Source of the DNA: Pelobates cultripes
Taxonomy: Eukaryota > Chordata > Amphibia > Anura > Pelobatidae
Direction of reading: 5' to 3'
Assembly (NCBI GenBank): GCA_933207985.1
Contig: OW240912.1
Coordinates: 364,586,360 to 364,650,359, forward strand
Length of the DNA: 64,000 bases
Below the pieces are notes generated by a model. It worked only from the letters and a program-made list of their open reading frames with translations. It was not told the origin of the DNA and searched no databases. The position numbers and the translations under genes are program-made. The stretch's first letter is position 1. Each line of letters begins with the position of its first letter. Shown one piece after another: positions 57,421 to 64,000 of the stretch.

Positions 57421-57614
57421 CATGATTTTATTAAAGACACGGAGGCGAGTATTATGCATAACTCTTTCTTTATTTCCTCAGCAGCAAAGATAGAGGAATA
57501 TAAATATTGTCAAAAATGAAAGAAAAAACTGTATAGATACACAGGCAACCAATCACATAACAGAGGAAGTGACTATAAAAGGCCTGTGTCTCCCACAATC
57601 CCCCTCTTTCTTGC
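57421..57614. repeat. DIRS left inverted terminal repeat
   Basis: tttattaaagacacggaggcgagtattatgcataactctttc through gtgtctcccacaatcc is the inverted complement of 62974-63167, over about 190 bases with few mismatches. About 33 more bases on the left (cccagattttactattaacatgacgtaaagtc, 57388-57420) have no partner in the right repeat. Confidence 0.9.
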
Positions 57615-57979
57615 GGAAACCGAAGACCAGGTAAGACAAACGAAATCCAACTTGTCCATAACAGGAAAAGGCAACGAACCGAAAACTTCAAGCTAAAAGA
57701 GAGAGAGAAATATGGTAATACCCAGACTCCAGACTGTAGACTTACCAAAACAAACTGTTGGTTACTCAACGACAGATAATATAGGGAGCAAAGCAAGTAT
57801 TAGCAGTTCCATGAAAAAAACGAAATCTGAAAAACATAAAAGAAATAATTAGTTGACGTGATACAATAAGTGAGTCACATACCCAAAGTGTCATCAGAAA
57901 ACATACCGACATGAAAAAACGTACCTGAAGAGCCCAAAAGCATCTCATCCCCATACCCTCATGGGAGGGTGGGAGGGAA

Positions 57980-58085
57980 TAATACTCGCCTCCGTGTCTT
58001 TAATAAAATCATGACTTTACGTCATGTTAATAGTAAAATCTGGGAATTTTATTAAAGACATGGAGGCTCATATTATGCAAGTTTA
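57980..58085. repeat. DIRS internal complementary region
   Basis: It reads actcgcctccgtgtctttaataaaatcatgactttacgtcatgttaatagtaaaatctgggaattttattaaagacatggaggctcat. The first half is the complement of the left outer end, the second half the complement of the right outer end, joined head to tail. This is the template for closing the circle in the DIRS replication model. It touches the 3' end of the recombinase frame. Confidence 0.9.
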
Positions 58086-61000
58086 AAGCTGTGCGATCAC
58101 CTGAGATGCGATATGCTCAATAGGTCTGAAATAGAAGTCACGGAAGGTCGATTCTCTAGACCAGTCCGCAGCTCGCATGATGTCCTCTAGTCGACAGCCG
58201 ACCGTGGATGCCTTCGAAGCCATAGCACCCCGAACCGAGTGAGGTGTAAAGACCGAAGTGTCAATACCCGCTGAGGCTAATAGCCAGCGCACCCAACGTG
58301 CCAGAGTCGGAGTTGAAACAGGTCTATGAGGTGTCCTAAAAGACACGAACAGAGGATGTAAGTCCAAGGAACTAAAAGGTCGAGTAGCATCCAGATAAGT
58401 CTTCAGACATTCAACCGGACACAATGCTGGAGAGCCTGGGAACCTAGGATACGTGAACGACTTGGATGCCGACTTTGTCCTTCTGGATATGTTGAAAGTA
58501 ACACCCTCCGGGGTGAATACAATGGCGTCCCAGTCAAGGGCCCTAACATCAGACACCCGCTTACATGAAATCAAACAGAGTAGCATCACTAGCTTGGAGG
58601 ATAACTGTTTGAGGCTCAGTTCGTGGTTAGGATACCAAGATGATAGGAATCGTAGCATGACGTTGACGTCCCAGAAGGCAGAGAAACGAGGTCTAGGAGG
58701 GCGAGCGAGGCGGATGCCTTTGAGAAGGCGGCACACAAAAGGGTGTCTGCCGACCGGTGATCCATCCAAACCATTATGCCCGGCCGAAATCGACGAGCGG
58801 TAAAGGTTGACGGTGCGGTATGCCTTGCCCGCCTCGAACAGTGTCGTGAGAAACTCTAGGATCAGATGGAGAGGGGCAGATACGGGATCCACAGACCGTC
58901 CCATGCACCAATCAGACCATGAATTCCATGAAGCACGGTAGGCTGATCTCGTACCGGGGGCCCAGGCGTTATCGAGGAGCAGGAGAGTTGATCGCGGAAC
59001 ATTTGGGACAGCCCAGGTTCCCCTGAAAGGAGCCACGCCACAAGAGGCAACTGTCGTTGACGCACCAGATCGTGAGAGTTCCCATCCGGATCCAGAAGGA
59101 GGTCCTGGAAGCACGGGATCAACCGGGGATAGTCTATTGACAACTCCAACAGACGAGGGAACCATGGTCTGGATCTCCACAGGGGGGTGATCAAAACCAG
59201 GCGGCACTCGTGACGAGTCATCTTCGATATCGTGCGGGCGATCATGTTGAACGGGGGAAAGGCATAAAGGCAGCCCGGTGGCCATTCCTGGAGAAAGGCG
59301 TCCGTCGCGACCGCTGCCGGGTCCGGCCTCCAGCTGTAAAATTCCGGTAGTTGGGCGTTCAGACGGGACGCGAACAGATCCATCCTGAACCGCCCCCATA
59401 GTCTGTCCAGGCCTTGGAACACCGAAACGTGCAAACGCCAGTCTCCCGAGTCTCTCAAATGTCTGGAATTCCAATCCGCGTCCGAATTGTCCAGCCCCGG
59501 AATGTGTTCCGCTGTCACGGACACATTGTTGAAAAGGCAAAATTGCCAAAAATCTTTCGCTAGCAGGGCCAACATCCTGGACTTGGTGCCTCCAAGGTGG
59601 TTGATATAACGTACGGCCGACACGTTGTCCATCTTGAGAAGAACGCAGCAGTTCGCCCGTCCTGGGGTAAGGCTGCGAATCGCGAATGCCCCTGCCAGGA
59701 GCTCCAGGCAATTGATGTGCAGGGATCTCTCCGTCTCGGACCATCTGCCTCCTGTGGAAACGTTGCCACAACGAGCCCCCCAGCCGTGTAAGCTGGCATC
59801 TGATTCTATTACCACGTCCGGGATGGAACCGAAGATGGCCCTCCCGTTCCAGGCTTCCATGTGGGCTAACCACCACACCAGTTCGTCTCTGGACTCCACG
59901 TCCAGCTGTACACGGGATTCGTAGGAATGACCTGATCGGAGGTGAGAACCCTTGAGCCTTTGGAGGGCACGATAATGGAGTGGGCCCGGGAATATCGCCT
60001 GAATGGAGGCCGCAAGGAGACCGATAATGCGTGCCAATTGCCTGATGGATAGATCTTGTACACGCAGAGCCCTTCGAAGCTCCTTTCGGATGGCTCTGAT
60101 CTTTGAATCCGGCAAGTATAGGAATTGGCGGATGGAATCCACCTGGAAACCTAGGAACTCCATCGACTGTGAGGGGTCCAGGATCGACTTGTCCCAGTTG
60201 ATCAAGAACCCCAGGTTTTGCAGAAGATCGATCGTCCATCCCAAATGTATGAGAAGCTGGTCTCTGGACTGGGACATGATTAAGATGTCGTCCAGGTAAA
60301 TGATTAAGCGCACCCCGCGGGTCCGGAGGAACTCCACTGGAGGCTTCATGACCTTGGTGAAGCACCATGGCGCCGAGGAAAGGCCGAAAGGCAGACAGGT
60401 AAAGCGCCAGCGTCTCCCATGCCAGGTGAAGTGCAGGTAATCCCTGTACTCCATCGCTATCAGGACCGTGAAATACGCGTCCTTCAGATCCAACTTGGCC
60501 ATCCAGTCTGACTGACGGAGGAGGTCCCTGAGGCAGTGTATACCCTCCATCTGAAAGTGCTGGTACTGGAGGAACGCGTTGAGGGGACGGAGATTTATCA
60601 CCGGGCGGACACCGCCCCCTTTCTTGGGGACTAGGAAGAGGTTGCTCGTAAAGCCTTGCGCGGCAAACGGCAACTCTTCTATAGCGCCTTTCGACAGCAT
60701 CTCCTCGACCTCCGCCGAGATCATCTCGTCCTGGTCTAGCGGGAGAGACAATTCCCTGGGGACATGAAATTGGACAGGGGGAGAAACAAACTCCAGGCGA
60801 TAGCCCTTTACACACTGTAGAACCCAAGCGTCCGAAGTAATATTTGCCCACTCTAGATGGAATAGAGCCAGCCTGCCCGCTACCCGCACCCGAGTAATAT
60901 GGGAAGAAGGGGTACTTACCATACGGGCGTCTTCCCGAAGCGGCACCGCGGGGGTATCTGGAGCCCCAAGGCCTCCCTCTGGCTGGAAAGAAAGGAGGTG

Positions 61001-62342
61001 TCCTCGGATCCTGGAATCCCCGGGATGGAAAGAAGGAACCTCTTTGGGCACGAGAGGAGCCACGGAAACCACGGCCGGGTGGACGGTTCCTGCTACGCCC
61101 GGCCCCTCCAAAAACCTTGGGCGCGAACATGCGTTTCATATTTGCCTGCGCCTTGTCAATGGCCGTAAAGGTCTTGACATACGACCCCAAGTCCTTCACA
61201 AAGGAGGCACCGAACAGCATTCCCTCTTCGGAAGGGCCAGGCTCCGCCACAGTCATGGCAGCCAATTTTGGATCGAGCTTGAGGAGAATCGCCTTACGCC
61301 TCTCAGAGGACATGGCAGTGTTAGCATTCCCCAAAAGACAGATAGCTCTCTGGACCCATCCTATGGCAACATCCACATCAAGCATGGAAGTACCTGCCCG
61401 AGCGCCGTCCAGGAGCTCGTATAACTTGGACAGAGGGCCCAGGGTGTCCAAGAGCTTGTCCTGGCACCCTTTGAGCGAATAGTCCAATCCCTTCTTGGGC
61501 TTGAATTGAGCAATCTGAGCAATCTGGGGGTCAATGTCAGGGGTTTTGCAGGCTGCCCCTGGCAGAGAGGGTCTGGGGCATTCCGCCCGCAACTTATTAC
61601 GACCCTCCTTGGGAAGGGGGGTGTGCATGCGCCGTGCCACATACTGGGCGATATGGTCCGGGGGAACCCACTCCGCGGACCTAGGGTGACGAAGATCGTC
61701 AGGGTCAAATAAGGGGTTGCCCTGAGGGTCAACCAGTGCCTTGGTATCCCCAGTGGGGTTTAACGATTGACTACGGGCAGTAGCGGGTGCCCCAGAAGGG
61801 GTAACACCCGTAAGCGGTAAGTCCTCACCCGACTCACCCTCATCAAAGGAGTCATACTCCAGAACGTCTGAGTCATCCTCCACACTCCGGTCGGAATCCG
61901 ACCCATCATCCAGGGCTTTAGCCCGTTTCCACAACCTAGCCTTTTTAGCCCGGCCAGGGGCTCTTTTGCGCGTGGGAGGCGCGCTGTCTGTGACCGCCTC
62001 AAGCGTGTCAATCATGGCAGGTAGAACCTGCATCGAGGAGTGGGAGTCGACGTGTTTAGACTTCTCCTTAGCCTTACGGGCTCCCGGCACAGTCGGGGTA
62101 GGAGAGGGCAGTCCCATGCCCAGGAGGGCGGGAGTCGCCATGGAAGGCAGCAGGAGAGAATGTAGTGATTGAGAAAATGAGGATGATACAGCCCCCATGG
62201 CTGAGGCAAAAGCGTTCTGCAGGGAAGAGGCCATAGTGGCATCCAGCAGGGCTTGGAATTCCTGGGAAGCAGTAGCCCCCACAGGATTATCTGGGTTAAA
62301 ATCAGTGGGGAGGCCCTCAGGCCCATCCTCTCCCTCCTGCAT
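58083..62342 (-). CDS. DIRS Gag and tyrosine recombinase in one 1419-codon frame
   Basis: The frame starts MQEGEDGPEGLP and has three parts. Residues ~1-440 are Gag-like: an alanine-rich start, a basic KRAPGRAKKARLWKRAK stretch, an acidic SDSDRSVEDDSDVLEYDS stretch, a helical KAQANMKRMFAPKV part and an RG-rich tail (RPPGRGFRGSSRAQRG). Residues ~440-1060 have low-complexity Pro/Gly/Arg text and overlap the RT frame; this part is probably a passenger. Residues ~1080-1419 are the tyrosine recombinase: NLYRSSISAGHNGLDG, the first catalytic R in SCKRVSDVRALDW (~1259), H-x-x-R in TPHSVRGAMAS (~1367) and the nucleophile Y in FRDFYFRP (~1400). In known DIRS elements Gag and recombinase are separate frames, so a real 1419-residue fusion is doubtful; frame continuity may be chance in GC-rich DNA or may matter for expression. 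Confidence 0.8.
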   Translation of the reverse strand: MQEGEDGPEGLPTDFNPDNPVGATASQEFQALLDATMASSLQNAFASAMGAVSSSFSQSLHSLLLPSMATPALLGMGLPSPTPTVPGARKAKEKSKHVDSHSSMQVLPAMIDTLEAVTDSAPPTRKRAPGRAKKARLWKRAKALDDGSDSDRSVEDDSDVLEYDSFDEGESGEDLPLTGVTPSGAPATARSQSLNPTGDTKALVDPQGNPLFDPDDLRHPRSAEWVPPDHIAQYVARRMHTPLPKEGRNKLRAECPRPSLPGAACKTPDIDPQIAQIAQFKPKKGLDYSLKGCQDKLLDTLGPLSKLYELLDGARAGTSMLDVDVAIGWVQRAICLLGNANTAMSSERRKAILLKLDPKLAAMTVAEPGPSEEGMLFGASFVKDLGSYVKTFTAIDKAQANMKRMFAPKVFGGAGRSRNRPPGRGFRGSSRAQRGSFFPSRGFQDPRTPPFFPARGRPWGSRYPRGAASGRRPYGKYPFFPYYSGAGSGQAGSIPSRVGKYYFGRLGSTVCKGLSPGVCFSPCPISCPQGIVSPARPGRDDLGGGRGDAVERRYRRVAVCRARLYEQPLPSPQERGRCPPGDKSPSPQRVPPVPALSDGGYTLPQGPPPSVRLDGQVGSEGRVFHGPDSDGVQGLPALHLAWETLALYLSAFRPFLGAMVLHQGHEASSGVPPDPRGALNHLPGRHLNHVPVQRPASHTFGMDDRSSAKPGVLDQLGQVDPGPLTVDGVPRFPGGFHPPIPILAGFKDQSHPKGASKGSACTRSIHQAIGTHYRSPCGLHSGDIPGPTPLSCPPKAQGFSPPIRSFLRIPCTAGRGVQRRTGVVVSPHGSLEREGHLRFHPGRGNRIRCQLTRLGGSLWQRFHRRQMVRDGEIPAHQLPGAPGRGIRDSQPYPRTGELLRSSQDGQRVGRTLYQPPWRHQVQDVGPASERFLAILPFQQCVRDSGTHSGAGQFGRGLEFQTFERLGRLAFARFGVPRPGQTMGAVQDGSVRVPSERPTTGILQLEAGPGSGRDGRLSPGMATGLPLCLSPVQHDRPHDIEDDSSRVPPGFDHPPVEIQTMVPSSVGVVNRLSPVDPVLPGPPSGSGWELSRSGASTTVASCGVAPFRGTWAVPNVPRSTLLLLDNAWAPGTRSAYRASWNSWSDWCMGRSVDPVSAPLHLILEFLTTLFEAGKAYRTVNLYRSSISAGHNGLDGSPVGRHPFVCRLLKGIRLARPPRPRFSAFWDVNVMLRFLSSWYPNHELSLKQLSSKLVMLLCLISCKRVSDVRALDWDAIVFTPEGVTFNISRRTKSASKSFTYPRFPGSPALCPVECLKTYLDATRPFSSLDLHPLFVSFRTPHRPVSTPTLARWVRWLLASAGIDTSVFTPHSVRGAMASKASTVGCRLEDIMRAADWSRESTFRDFYFRPIEHIASQVIAQL
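58862..61111 (-). CDS. DIRS RT-RNase H-methyltransferase
   Basis: The 749-codon frame lies entirely inside the Gag/recombinase frame, shifted by one base. Reverse transcriptase: NLFLVPKKGGGVRPVINLRP (~150-170), KLDLKDAYFTVLI, LPFGLSSAPWCFTKV, catalytic YLDD at ~272. RNase H: IESDASLHGWG (~432), then CLELLAGAFAIRS, LKMDNVSAVRYIN and NSDADWNSR, supplying the D-E-D-D set. C-terminus: DLFASRLNAQLPEFYSW and YAFPPFNMIARTI, the DAM-like N6-adenine methyltransferase region described in DIRS elements. The first ~110 residues overlap Gag in another frame, so translation probably starts by frameshift or reinitiation. All expected catalytic residues are present and there is no stop. Confidence 0.92.
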   Translation of the reverse strand: MEGPGVAGTVHPAVVSVAPLVPKEVPSFHPGDSRIRGHLLSFQPEGGLGAPDTPAVPLREDARMVSTPSSHITRVRVAGRLALFHLEWANITSDAWVLQCVKGYRLEFVSPPVQFHVPRELSLPLDQDEMISAEVEEMLSKGAIEELPFAAQGFTSNLFLVPKKGGGVRPVINLRPLNAFLQYQHFQMEGIHCLRDLLRQSDWMAKLDLKDAYFTVLIAMEYRDYLHFTWHGRRWRFTCLPFGLSSAPWCFTKVMKPPVEFLRTRGVRLIIYLDDILIMSQSRDQLLIHLGWTIDLLQNLGFLINWDKSILDPSQSMEFLGFQVDSIRQFLYLPDSKIRAIRKELRRALRVQDLSIRQLARIIGLLAASIQAIFPGPLHYRALQRLKGSHLRSGHSYESRVQLDVESRDELVWWLAHMEAWNGRAIFGSIPDVVIESDASLHGWGARCGNVSTGGRWSETERSLHINCLELLAGAFAIRSLTPGRANCCVLLKMDNVSAVRYINHLGGTKSRMLALLAKDFWQFCLFNNVSVTAEHIPGLDNSDADWNSRHLRDSGDWRLHVSVFQGLDRLWGRFRMDLFASRLNAQLPEFYSWRPDPAAVATDAFLQEWPPGCLYAFPPFNMIARTISKMTRHECRLVLITPLWRSRPWFPRLLELSIDYPRLIPCFQDLLLDPDGNSHDLVRQRQLPLVAWLLSGEPGLSQMFRDQLSCSSITPGPPVRDQPTVLHGIHGLIGAWDGLWIPYLPLSI

Positions 62343-62357
62343 ATTGAAAATAATATA

Positions 62358-62771
62358 TCAGGGAAAAACCCAACAGAAATAGCTTATAAAACTAACAGAC
62401 AGTAAACAGAGATTAAAGGGTTGATTAACCCTGCAGAGGAAGGTAAGAAGGAAAAAACCTGAGCACTGGTGCACCCCAGGGACCCAGGAGCAAGGCAGAG
62501 CGCACGGCAGCAGAGTGGAGCGACCGGGAATAAGGCCCGCCCCCAAGATGGCCGCCGCACGTGTAGGGAACGCTCGTGGTCTGAAACCCGGCGGGGGAAG
62601 GGGCGCGCACCCCTCCCCGCGCGGGCAGCAGCGAGCGAGCCGGAGAAACACGCTGGCAGCCGCGGCAGTACTAGGGAGAGCCGCGGCTGACAGCCGACCT
62701 GGGACAGAGTGCGCCCGCCGGCCGAAAGCGGTCGCGGCGGGTGGAGAGAGGGAGGGGTGGGCGGGGGGCAC
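62358..62771 (-). CDS. 137-codon frame upstream of DIRS Gag
   Basis: This GC-rich, Pro/Ala/Arg-rich frame ends 15 bases before the Gag start. Its first two thirds look like leader sequence translated by chance; its end (FFLLTFLCRVNQPFNLCLLS) is hydrophobic. The stretch just before the Gag ATG (ttttccctgatatattattttcaatatgcag) also resembles a splice acceptor. I treat it as untranslated leader more likely than a gene. Confidence 0.2.
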   Translation of the reverse strand: MPPAHPSLSPPAATAFGRRAHSVPGRLSAAALPSTAAAASVFLRLARCCPRGEGCAPLPPPGFRPRAFPTRAAAILGAGLIPGRSTLLPCALPCSWVPGVHQCSGFFLLTFLCRVNQPFNLCLLSVSFISYFCWVFP

Positions 62772-62973
62772 CAGCGCAGGGGATAGAACAGGAGCTGCAG
62801 AAGCAGCTACAGAAAGAAGGCAGAGAGATAAAAACGCCTAATAAACAAGGGTAGTAAACAAACAGTAAACCCAAACAAACATCAGAAAAAAGTACCATAA
62901 CAGTACAGCATCACATGCAAATAGGCATATAAATACAATGGACCAAGCAAAGTACTTAGCTGTCTGAGGAAGC

Positions 62974-63167
62974 AGCAAAGAAAGAGGAGGATTGTGGGAG
63001 ACACAGGCCTTTTATAGTCACTTCCTCTGTTATGTGATTGGTTGCCTGTGTATCTATACAGTTTTTTCTTTCATTTTTGACAATATTTATATTCCTCTAT
63101 CTTTGCTGCTGAGGAAATAAAGAAAGAGTTATGCATAATATGAGCCTCCGTGTCTTTAATAAAATTG
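62974..63167. repeat. DIRS right inverted terminal repeat
   Basis: It is the inverted complement of 57421-57614. Its outer end tgagcctccgtgtctttaataaaatt differs slightly from the left (gag versus gcgag), and both versions are represented in the internal complementary region. Confidence 0.9.
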
Positions 63168-63269
63168 CATATTCTCCTTCACCATGATTCACTGTGAGTA
63201 AGATTCATTGTTGCAGAATGGATATACAATTCAGCTACTATTAAAGAAAAGCTAATGAGAGCAATCAAC

Positions 63270-64000
63270 ACAAGATTTTTTTTATTTTTTTGACAATCAA
63301 TTTTTATTGAAATTACCCCCCCCCATTAAATCAATGCATGGTTGGGTACAGAAATAAAAGAAATGATGGTGTGCACATGAAATTCTGGAGAAAACTTATG
63401 TCTGGAAGATAAGAGCGAGTCGTGGTTGAAACAGGCAAACATTAACAATTTTATACAAGGGTATAACTGTGCAGGGAGATCAGCCACATAGTTTATGTGC
63501 ACAACAGTGCAACCCATTTGGGAAGATACAGTCAGTCTGTCTTCGAATTATACCCCTAACAAAGGGGGGAGCGGGGGAAGGAGGGAGTTTAGGTGACGTT
63601 GCACACCATAGTGTAGGGGCTAGACTCCTGTCATCTGAGAGCATCTGTCTATAGATGAGTAAGCTCCATTAGAAAGCTTAACTAAGGCTGAACACGTGAA
63701 TTGTAACTGGCCAAACAGTAAACAAAATAGTAAAAAACTATAAAATAAATAATAAGCAAATTAGTTTAACAAAACACAAAATAAGACCCTTTGTATATTC
63801 AGGTCCCTGATAGCGAGATCAAGAGTTCTACTGAAGTGGAGGGCACAACTCAAATTGGGTCCCAGGCATGTGTGCTAGACTGTCGTGCAGGATTATTCTT
63901 CAGGTCACAAAAACCCAGAGTTCGTAGAAAATCTGGTACTTCAGCAAGCGTAGATATTTTGTGTACTGTCCCGTTGTGTGTCACCACCAGGAACCTTAGT
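63270..64000 (-). mobile_element. L1-type element, 3' end with ORF1-like C-terminus
   Basis: On the minus strand the element ends aatttcaataaaaattgattgtc followed by an A-rich tail (+ strand 63272-63312), as in vertebrate L1 3' ends. About 550 bases of non-coding sequence separate this tail from the ORF1-like frame at 63850. ORF2, which should lie between, is missing, so it looks like an ORF2-deleted copy. It runs off the window edge. Confidence 0.6.
63850..64000 (-). CDS. L1 ORF1p C-terminal domain, partial at window edge
   Basis: The frame reads LRFLVVTHNGTVHKISTLAE then VPDFLRTLGFCDLKNNPARQ then SSTHAWDPI and a TGA. The strand-strand-helix pattern with T-x-N-G-T and a following PDFLRTLG helix fits the C-terminal RNA-binding domain of L1 ORF1 proteins. 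The N-terminal part lies outside the window. No break is seen within the visible 49 codons. Confidence 0.55.
   Translation of the reverse strand, partial: LRFLVVTHNGTVHKISTLAEVPDFLRTLGFCDLKNNPARQSSTHAWDPI

Larger units (their letters stand above)
57388..63167 (-). mobile_element. DIRS1-like tyrosine-recombinase retrotransposon, apparently complete
   Basis: The unit is about 5.8 kb, with inverted terminal repeats, an internal complementary region and three coding modules on the minus strand in the DIRS order: Gag, then RT-RNase H-methyltransferase overlapping a frame that ends in a tyrosine recombinase. There is no target duplication, as expected for a recombinase-integrated element. The coding frames are free of stops and all catalytic residues I could locate are present. 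The inside is GC-rich and CpG-rich compared with the flanks. Confidence 0.92.

Overview
The window looks like a piece of a large, repeat-rich vertebrate nuclear genome, most likely an anuran amphibian. It has no bacterial-style gene packing. Coding signal comes from retrotransposons, one Tc1-like transposon and short exon-sized segments bounded by splice-like sites. The amphibian guess rests on the mix of TTAA-flanked T2/Kolobok-like MITEs (ends TTAAAGG..CACTATAGT), DIRS and Ngaro-type tyrosine-recombinase retrotransposons, vertebrate L1, L2 and CR1/Rex1 LINEs and hAT elements. The exact species cannot be read from the sequence.

Layout, left to right. 0-5 kb: mostly unassigned AT-rich DNA with MITE ends and a CR1/Rex1 LINE 3' end. 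5.4-9.7 kb: the 5' half of a Ngaro-like element with a fused Gag-RT frame. 9.8-17 kb: MITEs, a 31-bp C-rich minisatellite and an LTR fragment. 17.1-18.75 kb: an extreme AT-rich tandem array, directly next to a CpG-rich promoter-like block at 18.8-19.45 kb that carries an RFX-type X-box and a CRE. 19.5-57.1 kb: candidate exons on the + strand, separated by introns packed with transposons: nested MITE/hAT elements, CR1, L2 and L1 LINEs, a solo LTR and a Tc1 element. 57.39-63.17 kb: a complete-looking DIRS1-like element on the minus strand with inverted terminal repeats, an internal complementary region and open frames for Gag, RT-RNase H-methyltransferase and tyrosine recombinase. 63.27-64 kb: an L1-type fragment on the minus strand ending in an ORF1-like C-terminus.

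The host signal is thin but partly coherent. Eight short open segments with acceptor/donor sites lie in order on the + strand, and several neighbouring pairs are phase-compatible (22785-22842 with 27098-27254; 42220-42324 with 47295-47381; 52806-52965 with 57070-57126, which ends in a stop). Other neighbours are not, so exons are missing or some calls are wrong. I could not identify the protein. The X-box upstream hints at a cilium-related gene, which is inference only.

The rest is a stratified record of transposition. At least seven insertions keep exact or nearly exact target-site duplications: 8-bp for two hAT elements, 5-bp for a solo LTR, 16-bp for an L1, 14 to 17-bp for three other retroposed pieces, and TTAA for several MITEs. 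The best-preserved mobile element is the DIRS unit. I found no CRISPR array, tRNA, rRNA or prokaryotic system.
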